Assembly (NCBI GenBank): GCA_021234155.1
Contig: JAJEKV010000030.1
Location: 5,250,654-5,314,653, forward strand
Source of the DNA: Isoetes taiwanensis
Taxonomy: Eukaryota > Streptophyta > Lycopodiopsida > Isoetales > Isoetaceae
DNA length: 64,000 bases
Reading direction: 5' to 3'
A model generated the notes under the pieces. That model did not search any database. It was not told the DNA's origin and saw only the letters and a program-made list of their open reading frames with translations. Positions 11,001 to 23,330 of this stretch are shown here, piece by piece. Both the position numbers and the translations under genes were made by a program. The stretch's first letter is position 1; each line of letters opens with the position of its first letter.

Positions 11001-12803
11001 AGATATTACCTGGAAGTAATTGCATTGTATATATCTAACTAAATATAAGATTACTAGAAAAAAAAAATTTGGAATTATCTATGCTTTTCGGGTTGCTTTT
11101 TCCGGGGATATTTTCCGGCGATGGGTCGAGCCTAACGGATGCAAGCAAGTGCAGATGCGCACAAGAAAATGGAGTAGAAGGAGCAGAGACTGGGCAGATT
11201 TAGTAGAGCATGCAATTCTGGCGAGACAGAACTAGGAGTCCATATCACCGGACAAGATAATGGAGGAAAGATGATTCGTCCCTTCGATTTTTAGCTGGGT
11301 TATGGTGAAATATGGACTTAGAGATATGGAGGGTCTATTTTTTGGTGCTCTGTTTTGCTTTGCATGTTGGCCAGTTTTAGGACAGAGGCCATTGTCGGAA
11401 TTTTCAAGTTATGCCCTGTAAGTGGACACAGTTTTTATTTGCCAGAATAACGACGGATTTTAGCTTCAGATCGAGTGGAAAATCAAGTTTTGGGTATGGC
11501 TTGCTTGATTTGGGTAAGAATTTTTTGGGTTTTTTTTTGCTATGGAAGTCCGGCCGAAGCTGGGCGAGTTCTGTTTGCTTAGGCAGAAGGGGAGATCTTG
11601 AATAATTGTCAGAATACTATTTTAATATATGCGTTTGCTTGCTGCTTTATAACTTGATTTTTAGACAGTTTAGAATAGACTTTTTCAAATGGTTTCGCTT
11701 AAAAAAGGCAGAATAAGGCGAAGAATTTCTATCCAGCATCATACGAGGCAGATAATCATTGATTGAATCGGATTACTGATCATTCCAATCCTTCAACTCT
11801 TCCTCTCACTGTCTGGTTTAATCGAGGTATTTTTCTTCTTTCCGATCTCTTCCTTTTGTGTTTGGTTTTGTTTTGCTGGGTTGCGTACATAGCATTGCAA
11901 AATCTCTGTGCTGCGACCCTACCCAAACTTGGTGCTGTCGATAATTTCGCTAGACATGCATTAATAATTGTCGCATTAAAAACATAAAAGGGAATTACTG
12001 ATTCAAAAATGCACGAAGAACAACCAATTCCGTCTATTCCATTTTTTCGGAGCATCTAGCCATGGAATATAATCTATAAATCTAGGCAAATATGTCATTT
12101 TCTCTGTTTATTTTGAGTCGAAGATTCATGTAACTCGCTGAATTGGGCCGTTTTTTTGCCTTTTCCGGCTCAAGGCAAACATTCCTCTTTCAATCAGATG
12201 TTCTGTGATTGAGATTTCGGCCAACTCCAGTCTAATTTGGGTATCATTTCAGCAAATTTTTATGGTCTGCTGCTTGAATCACAGAATTTTTTATGGCCTG
12301 AGTTACTGGCTTTCCAAAATAGAGCTTTCCTCTCTCAGATACTCTGCCCAATAAAAACTTGATAATTTCTTGCATCCGGACCCTGTAGTAATAAAAAGAG
12401 GATTTGAATAAAGGCTCAAATCTGTGTTTTTATTTATGCAGAGTAAGCAAAGATTGGCAGGAAAGAATGGTATTTTCAGACGCTTAGAGATGGAGAACAT
12501 CCGATTAGAATGTGGACCCAACTGCTTTACTCAACCATTTTAGCTTTGTTTCTAAGCTTTCTGTATATTTTCTCAGATTTTCTAAGCTTTCTGGTTCCAA
12601 TTGTGCATATAGTTTCTGGTTCCTACATATTTATGGATTATTGATTCATATAGCCGTTTTTGCATGTAGTGTACATGATATTCCCTGCCACAGACAACGA
12701 GCAGCAAACAGACTTCATTATTTCGAAGCTGTTCAACAACAGAGCACAGGTGTATTTTTTAACCCAGCAAAGTTCACCTATTTATTAGATGTGATTTTTG
12801 TTG
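11001..12803. other. T-rich stretch without recognisable gene
   Basis: The texture is intron- or UTR-like (T-rich, short ORFs, many pyrimidine tracts), but no conserved protein segment was recognised. It lies upstream of a Helitron-like helicase remnant, so captured gene fragments are conceivable; that is inference. Confidence 0.35.
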
Positions 12804-12943
12804 TTTCAAGCCGGTTGAGACCCAAATCCCTGTCATTTGGCAAATCTCAGTAGGAGCTGGTATATAATCTTGATTTTCAAGCGGCTTGAGACCCAAATCC
12901 CTGTCATTTGCCAAATCCCAGTAGGAGCTCGTTTATAATCTTG
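12804..12943. repeat. 71-bp tandem duplication
   Basis: A unit starting TTTCAAGCCGGTTGAGACCC at 12804 recurs at about 12875 with a few substitutions. Both copies contain CCCAAATCCCTGTCATTTG and end in TATAATCTTGAT. Confidence 0.88.
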
Positions 12944-13508
12944 ATTCCACAGAAGCAAGTTGGGCTCCTTGAAAAAAAAGCATAAAAATTGGCCCGCCCA
13001 AGAGTAGGAGCCTTTAGCTCTTTCTTGGAGAGCCGAATTATATTAGGCTCATCTCAGAATTGCTGGAGCTGGAGCGAATCCCAAAATCTCATCAGGGAAA
13101 TACATTGAACATGATCCCCATTGATGTAGAGACAATCGGTAAATATTCATTTCTTTATGTATCCAGGCTCTATTGTTGGCTCTTTCCAAACTGCAGATTC
13201 AAACTCAGGAAAGATAGGTTAGGCCGAGAGTAGGATTAAATTGCGTGCGCCCTCTTGCCCAGAGAAGTAATCAAAGGCCGTTTGGAAAAACGACTCTTTG
13301 CAAAGAGCCTCTATTTGGATCTCTCTTGAAGCAATAAACAATTGTGCCCCTGTCCCATGGCCGTCCCTTCAGGTGTAATAATTTCCTGTTCTTCAAGGCC
13401 GCTCCAAAGATTGAAATTTGTGAGCGAACAGAGGTAAAAATCCTTAATAGATGCCACCCAGCCATTAATTTTGTATTCAATATGATTCGTCAACAAAGCA
13501 ACTGAAAG
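12944..13508. other. No recognisable feature
   Basis: Short ORFs on both strands without conserved blocks. The stretch may be upstream sequence of the helicase element, but I cannot show it. Confidence 0.35.
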
Positions 13509-14161
13509 AAAAATTAACAAGTAGAGCTATCATATGGGACGAATTCCCCATGGTACTTTTTCAAAAAATAATGAACCTACCTTTACCCTTTGGAGGCAAA
13601 TTATTCATTGCAGGCGGAGACTTTAGACAAATTGCTCCCACCGTTAAACAAGCAAGGAAAACCACAACAATAAATGCATCCATTAGATCTTCTCCTCTAT
13701 GGAACACCCAGCGCTCCCCCAGCATGAACTTCAACTAAAGCCTAACACAATATGCCATTTAACAAAAAACACTAGACAGAGAGAGAGGCTTAGTAAAAAA
13801 TGCAAGAGTACCCACAACAAATTTGTCACTGTCAAACTACTTGCAGATGAATCGCAACACAATAAAAGTATCCATCCTATATCTCCACTGGACTTTTTCC
13901 ACCAACCAGATAACCGACCTTGGACAATCCACAGGCACCAACTTCCACTACGGCCAGCCTATTCAACAACATTCAACAGCTGCTTAGGACTAACACTCGA
14001 TAGAATAGTTCTTGACCTGCGAACATAAGTCTTTGCACATGGACAACTATCTATAGCTCTCACACGTGTCCAAAGAAAAGAAGACGTATTAATCCTCTTA
14101 GATGCCAGCAACATAGCACAGACTACAAGAAATGTCGTCTACAAAGAACTCTTACCGTAAA
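13509..14161 (+). pseudogene. PIF1-like helicase, C-terminal part, Helitron-type remnant
   Basis: In the first frame (to about 13738) the blocks IIWDEFPM, PFGGKLFIAGGDFRQIAP and NASIRSSPLW match the Walker-B and following motifs of PIF1 helicases. A second frame carries LTKNTRQ. Then HQLPLRPAYSTTFNS, LTLDRIVLDLR, an in-frame stop at about 14026, HGQLSIALTRV and TRNVVYKELL give motifs V and VI, ending at a TAA near 14159. Such domains unwind DNA during rolling-circle transposition of Helitrons; cellular PIF1 relatives exist too. The NVVYKE ending and TE-rich setting favour Helitron, but no Rep domain, 5' TC or 3' CTRR end was found. Element A begins only about 120 bases downstream. Confidence 0.82.
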
Positions 14162-14539
14162 CTAGGTACGCATCTATTCTCCAAAAAAGAAAAAAAAAAT
14201 CCCATTCCACGCCGACGATGTAGACGGAGCACCCATGGCTCACACCATTGATGCTCTCTGTACATCGTGGGCAACGCAACTGTTTGGGGTCTGGGTTCGG
14301 GAACTCCTGCAAGACAGCCCTCTGTGAGGACCCTTGGATCTAACAGGAGAATCCGGGGGACTATGTCACGCGGGATTTGCAAGAGAAGAACGAGAGGAAG
14401 AAAACAGAACAAAAGAGAACAATGAGAGGAAAATGATAAGCTTCCTTGATATCAATGATGAACATACATGAGCTCTCGCAATCGAGAGAAGACTGAAGAG
14501 AGACAAGACTCAAAACTCATCTGCCACTCATGTGCTAGC

Positions 14540-15120
14540 CTAAGTTCGTAAGATGTGCGCATCTTAAAATAAGATGCTTAGATGTAGATGTGTGCGCATC
14601 GACACCCGCATCTGACATAGATGCTTCACCTTATTTTTCAAAAAAAAAATTTTTTGCCAAAAATACTTGGATTATGTTGCCTGATATAGATGACCCTAAA
14701 ATAGGTGCAGTTTGTTGCCTCTTTGGCCTTCTATAACCATTTTCTCTTCAAAGCTCTTTGTTGACAATGGGGCAAGCGACAAACCGGGTTTGTAGGATCT
14801 ATAAGGAGGTCGAGAGTTCGGCCAGAAGTTTGCATCTGGATTGAGAGGTCAGCAACAGAGAAAAAGGGTATGTTGCAGCCGATCAGGAGACCTGCAACAA
14901 CACAAAAGGATCTGTACCAAGAAACCTGTAACAACAAGATCTGTAACAGTTTTCTCTTCTATTATTCATAAACATTCTGTATTTTAATTCTAAAAGTCTC
15001 TATAGATCAAAGGTATTTAAGGCTCCAATAAAGCGAAGGTATTTTTCGACAATTTAAATTTTTTTCAAACGCATCTTAACCGCATCTGACGCATCTCTCT
15101 TAAGATGCTTTTGAACTTAG
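14540..15120. mobile_element. hAT-like MITE inserted in element A LTR
   Basis: The insertion starts CTAAGTTC and ends GAACTTAG, short perfect terminal inverted repeats. It is flanked on both sides by GTGCTAGC (14532-14539 and 15121-15128), an exact 8-bp target-site duplication. The uninterrupted site is present in the other LTR of A near 25578. Eight-base duplications are typical of hAT transposons. Many AGATGC/GCATCT motifs cluster near both ends, as in transposase-binding subterminal repeats. It has no transposase, so it is non-autonomous, and it inserted after element A did. Confidence 0.9.
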
Positions 15121-15132
15121 GTGCTAGCTCTA

Positions 15133-15147
15133 CTCATATATATAGTA
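15133..15147 (-). promoter_or_regulatory. TATA-like box in element A 3' LTR
   Basis: On the - strand the sequence reads GTACTATATATATG, downstream of GGCCATT. The same run occurs in A's other LTR (25590-25604) and in the 3' LTR of B (59378-59390), so it is conserved in the family and well placed to be the LTR promoter. Confidence 0.6.
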
Positions 15148-15479
15148 CAATGGCCTCTGGCCCAATATAGACACTCGGACTGATCTCGGTGCCGACTCCT
15201 GGAAGGAGGCCTGATTTGCAGGAATGTTGGCGGTGCCTCTTGAAATGCCTAGAATCACGCTGACGCTGACACGGGCGGTGACGGGTCATCACTTGTCTCG
15301 GCGCCTCTTGGTATGGGGGCGGGCTTTGCGTGGTCTGCTTGCCCAGTCTTTCTTTGGGCTTTTGGCGGCTGACCCGCGTGCACTGTCTGTGGATCCTTGA
15401 GCTTGACCTGGTCCGTCAGTATGCATGAATAGTCCCGAACCAGGGGGCCGCAAGGGACTAACACTCCCCACCAAATGAC

Positions 15480-18400
15480 ACTCACCAAGAAAGGGAGGAA
15501 TTGCTTCCGAGGGTGGGAAACCGCGGTCGGAAGTGATCTTCCGCGGGGAATGAGGCCGGCGCCATTATGGAAATGAGCAATGAGGTCGGGCGTGTTTGAA
15601 GAGCCGTCGGGGTGTGGAGCCCTAGGGCAGGATGGGCCTCAATGAGGAAGTGAGGAGCCACCATGTCTTCCGGGGCAGCATGGGCGGCCGAAGGAACAAA
15701 CCCGGCACTCCATGAGAAGGCGGAGGTTTGGAGACAGAAGGCACCGGCGGCCGCATTCGGATTGCAAAATGAAAAGATTGACGTTGCCGATTTAAAGAGC
15801 TGAGCGGGATGCATTTGAGAGCAAGACGTAAAACCAGCAACCCGGTGGGACTGAAGGGTCCGGGTGAGGTGGGCGATTCACGCAAGAAGGTATCAAGACC
15901 ATGCAAGGCATCGGCGGGCTTTTGCCAACCACGCTCATTACCTATGTAAATCCAAGTTTCGGTAGTGTCCAAAGTGGCATTATCCTCCCAATTGGGCGTC
16001 GACAAATCGGGGGATCCCACAGGAGATCCGTGGAGATCGAGGCTGAGTCGACCAGCGTGGCCATCCATGACCAAGCGTCCAAAAGGGAAGGCCAATCGGA
16101 AAGAAAGGAAGGTGGGTAGGGGGGAGGGGCTCCTAAGGAAGCATATGGAGAGGGAATCATGCCCGGGTGTGCGTGGGTTTGCGAGCCATGTCCACGAATG
16201 CTTGAACAAGATTTTTGATCAAGAGCCGCGACACCAATGGTCCCGATACGAAGTAGAGAGTAATTGATAGGCGGGGAGGATTGACCCAACCCGTGGGAAT
16301 GGTCTTGCTTTCTAGAAGGCCGCGGAGTTGATTGTAGCCTCCCAAGTCTTTTCATATAAAAATGGGCAAACTCAAGATCGATTTTTGTTTACTGTTCCAA
16401 CGTTTCGACCGCCCACGAGGTAAGTCTTGAGCCAATTCAGGCATGTACTCTGTTCAAAAGTCCGAGGCCGGCGGGGATCTGGAAATATTTGTTGGTTGGT
16501 GATAACAACCAAGCGGCATTGGAGTTGCCTCGAAAAACCACGATGGGCCTCATCCCGGAATTTATCACGGAGATCCGCCGGTAGAAGTCATGAAAAACAT
16601 AAGCCATGGGCTGAACTTTCGGAAGATGACTAATTCGGGATCTTCAACCGTGAGCTGATCAAAGACTAAGAGTGCACAAAATAAACCCTTGTCTTCTATA
16701 GAAAGATCCGCCGGATCGAAGGAAGTCCACACTTTTGAGTGGTTGTTGATGAACATTGCCATTGGCGTACCATTTCAAAAGAAAGAGGTGCCGTCGGGCC
16801 ACCACATAGTCAAGATATTTTGGAAGGAGTAGAGAAGTCCACCCGGGATGTTGGTGGCAATGTCAAGATATCCCTCTGTTTGGTTTGGGCTTCCCTCGAT
16901 TGGACCGCTTTTGGAGCCGATGTTCAAGGTCACGGATCCGATGCTCCTTTTCTAACAAAGAGCGGGGACTGATCCGCGGACCCGTTTACCGAGCGTGGCA
17001 TGTAAAGAGGATTGCCGGGTATGGAGGCGTGGCGTGGCAATCTCCGTCATCGATGACCTTTTGTTTACGAGCCTCCAAAAGCCGAGTGCGGAGGGGCGTT
17101 AGCGATTGGTGGCGTGGAAAGGCGAGCTTCAAAGGGAGGTGAGTCGAGCTTCGCGCTTCGGTGAGATTTTGAACGAGTCTTTGTAATTGTCACAAAGCTC
17201 GAAGTGCAAGGTGTCTAGCTTAGTAATGTGTTTCTCCTTTTCACCCGGGAGGGTATCTTTGGACTTGTTACGTTCCAATAAGTCCTGAATTTCAGTTTGG
17301 AGCTGCGCTGCTGATCCGTAAGTAGGCTGGTGCGATCCTGAGCACCTGGTGAGATCTATACGGCACTGTAATAGAGCAGCGTGCTTTTCTTGAAGTTGGG
17401 CTTCCAAGGTTTGAACATGGGCGTGGCGTTTTGAAGGTCTCTTTGAACAAAGATCGAAGCCTCCGGTGGACGCTTGAACACCACCATGAGAGCCTCCTGG
17501 GATGCATGTGGGGCCGCATGGCGGCCGCTTGAACATCTTGTCGGAATTTGTACAGGAGCTGCCGAGGATGGGGAGGTGCGGGGCCTGACTGGCGCCTTGT
17601 CCGAGATTGTTGAGAGGAATGGCCGGAATTGGAAGGCGGCCTCGTGAGGGGAAGAGGAGAGGGAGTGGCGATACGCGTGGTCCGATGTTGAACGCGAGGG
17701 AGGTTTGGCGGAAGGTATGACTTTGTGGAGTTTGACGCCGGGAATGCACGAGAGCTACCGAAAGTGGAGGTATGGGAAGTGGAAGGGCTCTCAAGAAGGG
17801 AAGATAATGATGGCCGAATAAAGGGCCCGAAGATGGCCACCCAATGGAAATTTCGTGAGACAGAGGAGGGGGTAGCCGAACGCGGGTCTACTTCTTGAAG
17901 AAGACGGTAGAATAAAAAGCCGAGGCCAATCGACATGCGAGTGGAGTGAATGGCGGTGATGACCATATTATAAAGCGGCTTATTGATGTGGGTGTTCTTA
18001 ATGGAATGCCCAAGCAATTTTCGCCCACGAAACTTCACAAAAGTTTCATGTGGTTTGGCAATATTTGTGAAGGCGATCTTTGGTTGGCTTGATAAGCAAA
18101 GCGCCAAACCGAGTGGCGTCCATGTCTGTAAAGCAGCCCAAGAGACCGAAGGTTTTGCAAAGGGATCGCGGAATACGAAATCAAATCTTTGAAAGTAAGT
18201 AAAATGGTGGTGCCATCGACCACCAGTAGCAAATCCTTCAGGGCTGTTGGCGATGTGTGCGATGAGCTGCCGCGAATTGCACCGGATTTGGGGCGGGAGC
18301 TCCATTTGTGAAAAATTCGTAAAAAGCTTGTGGCGTTCGCAACTTCCGACTTCGGACCAACAAGGGCCCTCGAAAGGTGGGCGAGAAAGCACCCACAGAC

Positions 18401-18790
18401 CGGAAAAAGAGTCGATCCCCTTGGAGCGTAAGCTTGAAGTGTAGAAAGTTTGGGGGCAACCATGGCGAAAAGCGTCGAACGAAGGAACTGTTTTGAAGAA
18501 GGCGAGAGCGGAGAACGAAGGCGAAGGCGCGAGAGAGGCGAAAAGGTTTAGGGCGCATAAAGGTGGGTGAAGGGGGCATGAGAAGGGCGGCCGCGAACCG
18601 TTGATGGTGCCAGTGTCGAAAAGATGCCAAGGAGGTGATTGAGAGGCAAAAATTTGTCTAAGTCCCCAAACAACAAAGGAGAAGTAATGAAGCAGTGGAG
18701 ATGGCGTGAGAGAATGATGGGATGTGACGGTGGCCAAAGGACACACATTAATGTTGACGAGGCGAAAAAGGAGGAATGGCATTTAATGCG
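15480..18790 (-). pseudogene. Element A ORF3: post-pol protein of unknown function
   Basis: This lies between integrase and the 3' LTR, sense to pol. Its longest open frame, 17292-18782, has 496 codons, the longest in the window. It starts with a hydrophobic MPFLLFRLVNINV segment. Further on are FVKFRGRKLLGHSIKN, PLYNMVITAIHS and HWVAIF, all matched in the same frame in element B. A following segment (about 17129-17500, another frame) is rich in Leu, Glu and Lys and may form a coiled coil, and FHDFYRRI near 16600 also has a match in B. Plant OTA elements often carry extra ORFs here, some env-like. I see no clear transmembrane glycoprotein features, so 'env' is not claimed. A link to the plant 'putative transposon protein' domain is a guess. 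Confidence 0.6.
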
Positions 18791-18948
18791 GCAACTTCGA
18801 AGTGGGATATCATTAAAAGGAATGTGTCGGAAGGTACCATGGCTAGATATGCGTAGGAAGAAAAGATTCTCATTTTAGAAACAGCCTTGCATTGCAAAAC
18901 ACGTTGGCGATTTTGTGATTGGTCCACGTCGACAAGGAGTTCCTCGGT

Positions 18949-18960
18949 TGGCTATATAAG
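18949..18960 (-). promoter_or_regulatory. Conserved TATA-like box upstream of ORF3 (element A)
   Basis: On the - strand the sequence reads CTTATATAGCC, about 170 bases before the ORF3 ATG near 18782. Element B has GTTATATAGCC at the equivalent place (55793-55803), with conserved flanks. A separate promoter for ORF3 is an inference from position and conservation. Confidence 0.4.
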
Positions 18961-19389
18961 GCGAACGGGAGTGAAGCGAAGGCATCCGATGGCTTCGGCA
19001 TGGGCTGCTTCTTTGGTTTGAGCGAGGGCGCACTATGCCCACTAAGCTGTCGTCGAGTGGATTACACGCAAGATGGATTATGCGGACCTCTGGCTGCCAC
19101 AATCGTGGCTTTGAGAATGGATGGCTGGTGTCTTGCGGGATGGCTGAACATCCCGATCCAAAGACCAGCGATGGAGGTGGTTACGCACCTTATTTGGGAC
19201 CACTGGCGAGAACCTCTACCACATCTGCGCATCACCTCTGCTCCGAACCGGGGTAGGGGTTTTCTTCTTAGGACTTAGTAGATAGGGCTCACGAGCCCGT
19301 TTTTTTGTATATAGAGGCGGTGCCCATAAGCGGAAATATTTGGGGCATTGCCCACATTTTAAAAAATTCCACCTATAATATAATATGCC

Positions 19390-20420
19390 TTTGTTTTTAG
19401 TCACTTTCATTTGTGGTTTGTGTCTTGAGCGCATCTGTTTGTTGATTGTAACTTTTACGTGGGATGAAATGTTTTGGCGGGAAGCCATTAACCGGTGTAG
19501 GTAATGGAGTGCCATCTAACTCGGCCGGTTGAAAAAGCGGGGTCGAACCACTTGAACAATTTGATAAGGGCCAAACCAACAAAACTTAAGTTTACAGGAA
19601 AATTTTTGTACGAGAATCATAAAGAAGAACCAAATCTCCTTCGTTGAATGTTTTTGTCTTCAGCCGTTTGTCATGTAAAGATTTTTGCAACTGTTGTCCA
19701 TGAAGAACACGAATATAAGCATCTCTTCTAAGTTCATCCAAGCTGTTCCAATTGATAAACCCTTTCTTTGAGTGCGGTGGCGGATTATGGGGCGTAGGTT
19801 TGAAAGCGGAGAGTGGGGGAGAATGTACTCAAAAGGCATGAGAGCTTCTTGACCATAAACCAATTTGAAAGAGTGTGACCCGTAGCTATTTTGAAACAAG
19901 TATTGTAAGCCCAAAAGAACGATTAGGAAGCTTGTTTTGCCCGGTCGGTCGGCGTCACAAATTTTCTTGAAATTGTGACGAGTCTTGTTGGTGCTACGCC
20001 AAACCATTGCCTTGAGGATAGTAAGGTGTGCTCTTGTGATGATGTATCGGGGAGATAATCCGTCGACTCCTTGATGGTATGATTGATAAAGTGGACACCC
20101 GATCAACGACCGGCTCAGGTGGGGCAGCGAATCAGCGTGATGATTTGTTGATAGATAACCTTGGTTGTGCTTTGCCCTTGGTGTTATGCGGAAGTCGCGC
20201 AAGCTTCCGCCCATTTGGTAGCGTGGTCGGTGAGAACCAGAATGTAGCGAGACGCGGGTGTGCCAGCGAGGAGGATCGATGGGTCCCACAAAATCCATTC
20301 CCCATTTCTTTGAAGGAAGTGGCGTGGCAGCGGCGTCAAGGGGAAAAGCGTCACGGGGCGTGGGCGTCCCACCGGCAGCAAGCATCACCGCGATCTTGAG
20401 GCGTGGGCGTGGCGTCTTTG
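19390..20420 (-). pseudogene. Element A integrase remnant
   Basis: The catalytic core begins WGMDFVGPIDPP at about 20270-20310 (first Asp), with YILVLTDHATKWAEA in a neighbouring frame. The distal part shows FKLVYGQEALMPFEY at about 19830-19880, typical of plant Ty3 integrases. The C-terminal region reads AELDGTPLPTPVNGF at about 19480-19530. Element B retains the Glu block in YYPQGNGLVESTNK. No chromodomain follows. Several frame changes and stops make this copy inactive. The enzyme would insert element cDNA into the genome. Confidence 0.88.
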
Positions 20421-20526
20421 GCGTGGGCCAAAATAACCAGCAAGAAGGATTTTTGCGTGCGTGGTGTCTCCATGAAAATGACCACCTCAGAGCCCTTCAT
20501 GGGCTTCTCGAACAATATCTGGGACC

Positions 20527-22230
20527 TCATGAGGGAGAACCACGGCGTCGAAGGATGGTATCCTTACCCTTTTGTAAAGATGGCTGCAACCATGGTGTAG
20601 TCCGCGGACCTGTGAGGAGAAATTGATGTCGGCGGGATTGTCGCGCTTTGGCTGGGAAGGCGTGGCGTCCTACGGTGGAAGAGCCCTGTGAGGAGATCTT
20701 GCTGAAAATCATGAAACCAATGAGGTGTTGCCGTGACCGAAAAAGAGTTGGCGTCGGGGAAAGGCGTCACGAGACTCCGGTGGAGGATCATCGTGTGGAT
20801 CGCGTGAAAGATAATCCGGGACAACATGAGATTTACCCGGCCTTGTGAACAATTTCAAAAGGTGCAAATTCTTGCGAAGGAGGACAACGAGCAATGCGGC
20901 CCGTGGTGGATTTGTTGATCAAATAAAAAGTGCACGGTGGTCAACAAAAGAATTTGATTGGGCCCAAAAGATAGTGAATGAGGCGTTGGGCCACGAAAAA
21001 TTAAACCCAAAGGCTTTCGCTACGTGGCGAGTAGTTGCGTTCAGCGAGAATTGAGTTTCATTTGGCGTAGCGGTTTGGTTTGTCGGTGCGCATCATATTC
21101 TTGAAAAGAACAGCTCAATAGCAAAGGCGGGAGACATCGACATGGACATGAAAGGGCTTGTCCCATTGAGGAGGAACAAGAACGGGGGGCTGAGTAAGCA
21201 AAAGCTTCAAGCTGTTGGAAAGCGACATCCGCTGGGAATTCCAAGCCCGGTGGATTCATCACCGATGAGTTTATGAATGGGATCTGCAATGGCTGCGAGT
21301 CGGGGAATGAAGGTGGAGTAATAATTGACCTTACCCAAGAAAAGCGTGTTTCCTTGATATTGGCTGGTGCTTGAGCCTTGAGCACCACTGACTGATTTTG
21401 GTAGGATCCGTGGTGATACACGCTTTGCGACCACATGTCCCAATGAGAAACACGAAGTGGCCTTAAAAGGTGCATTTCACCGGGATTGAGACTAATCTTG
21501 GGACTCATCACATTTACGAAAGGCGAGTTCCAATTTATCCAAATGGTCGACCATGGGCGTAGGCAGAGAAGTCATCTTGAAAAATTTGCAAGAAGGGATT
21601 TTCCTTCATAAAATCATGAAAAGCGAGAGCATGATACGTTGAAACATGGATGGAGAGTTTGATAATCAAAAGGAACCACCTTGTAGGCAAAAAGTGCCCC
21701 GGGGTGGTGAAGGTAGTCTTGAGTTGATCAGATTCTTTGATTGAGATCGATTGTAGCCGAAAAAACCATCCATGAAGGAGTACATCTCATGTCCGGCCAA
21801 CCTCTTCGAACACAGTGCGTGAAGGGTAGTGGAAAATGATCACGCTCAGGTGGCACGATTGATTTTTGGTAGTCCCGCATAAGCGGATCTTACCATTGTG
21901 TTTGAGTGCAATGGCGATGGGGCTCACCCACTGAGAATGTTTGACCTCATAGATCAAACTGCGGCAAGGAGTTTGTCAATTTCGCCTTGCCGCGATCCGC
22001 GGTAGTGGGGGTTGAGCGATGCTGTCGTTGCTAGGCTAGGCTGGGCGTGCATCGGACTTGGTAGGAATGGTGAGTTCCCCAAGGTTTTGTTGATCCCGAA
22101 GATCTCTGTAGCTCGGGCAAAAATGTGTTTGAACTTTTGAAAAGCGTGGCGGCCTGATTACGATAGGGTGTTGGAAGATTGGCGGCAAATCCGGACGGTG
22201 ATTGTTGCCCTCGTCCACAATCTCGACGTC
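20527..22230 (-). pseudogene. Element A reverse transcriptase and RNase H remnant
   Basis: Blocks recognisable across frames are MDGFFGYN near 21770, the catalytic FQDDFSAYAHG near 21545-21580 (DD codons at about 21571-21576; the family usually has F/Y-x-DD), LGHVVAKRV, and FLGKVNYYSTFIPRLA near 21300-21345, a connection block of plant Ty3 RTs. The RNase H end includes GKSHVVPDYLSRDP near 20810-20840. Stops and shifts interrupt all of it. The enzyme would make cDNA from the element transcript. Confidence 0.86.
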
Positions 22231-22599
22231 GAGAGTGCGAATATGGGGATAACTTCAGGTGTCTGGACAATATGAGCAGGAGGTTGAAGCATAACGGGAT
22301 GCGTGGGCTTCTGCGTGGTGAAAAAAAGGTTCTTTGAGTGTCATCAGCGGAGGTTGCTTCATGACGGCGTGTACATCTACAAGAGTGGCAAGAGGTTCGG
22401 CATCGAAAAGTGATCAACACGTTGAATGCGATTGCAAGGAGCGAGGTAAGGGTCAAGCAAAGCAGCCCGGCACGGTCACGATCAAGAGTCATTTCTCCCC
22501 AAGGATCAACATATTGGGGTAGGATGATAGAGGCGGACTTCATGAGGTGGAACTGAACGATATAGATATCTGGGCGTCCTCCGAGAATCGGTGTCCGGA

Positions 22600-23330
22600 G
22601 TCGGAGAGGGTTCAGCATTGTCGGCCGGAAATGATTTTGCTGTTTCCAAATCCATGGTGGCATTGAGGTGACCATCGGTGATGACTAAGCGATCCGTGGC
22701 CCGATAATGGATACTCTTGGCTGGCGGAGAAAAGGTCTGCCGACCAACATTTCATAATCACACGGATCTTCTCCACCTTCCAAACACCAAATTCCAAAGG
22801 GAATCTGAGATCACCAATGTTGATGTGAAGAGGCGTGGCCTTGAGGTCTCGTGATATGGCCATTGGCCAATTTGATGTCATATGGGGGCACGCGATAGAG
22901 TTGTTTGATGCCCATTTGTTTTGCGGAGTTTATCAGGTGATGAGATTAGCTGCGCTACCTCCATCAATTTGAACATGGTTGACTTGCTGATTGCCCGCAG
23001 GTGGCATGTACCGTGTGGGTGTAGAGGTAGCAACAGCCCCAACCAAAGCGATCGGGGGGTGGTAGCGGTCCTTGAGGCGGGGCCGAGTTTCAAAATCGTT
23101 GCAAGACTTAGAGGAATTTTGATTTTTGCCAGCTCCTCTTGGAGTTCGAGGCACATGAGAAAAAGGATCTGCGGGATCCACAGTGCGGGGGAGTCGCGTG
23201 GTAAGGAAGCGGCAACTTCTTTGAGTAGGTCTACCTCGGCGATATTTGGATATGGTGAGGCGTGGAGGTTGAGACATGGAAGGTCGCGTCTTGTCTTTGT
23301 TGAGCTCTAGTGGTGGCATGAACATTAGCC
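22600..23330 (-). pseudogene. Element A aspartic protease remnant
   Basis: The active site reads VQIDGGSAANLIT at about 22934-22972, a D-G-G-S variant of the retropepsin DTG/DSG triad, as found in plant OTA elements. A following block in other frames (INIGDLRFPLEFGV near 22790-22830) matches the distal protease region. Element B has the same VQIDGGS start. Frames are broken downstream of the active site. Confidence 0.8.

Larger units (their letters stand above)
14281..15463 (-). repeat. Element A 3' LTR (interrupted)
   Basis: Matches the LTR at 25319-25910 throughout, except for a 581-bp insertion at 14540-15120 and its 8-bp target duplication. Without these it is about 594 bases. On the - strand it starts TGTTAGTCCC and ends ACCCCAAACA. 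It holds a TATA-like run (see 15133-15147). Confidence 0.9.

Noticed and set aside
15622-16355. Overlapping - strand ORFs of 137 and 195 codons plus a + strand ORF of 100 codons as separate genes
   Set aside because: They lie in the ORF3-to-LTR part of element A; position and matching sequence in B make them pieces of the element.
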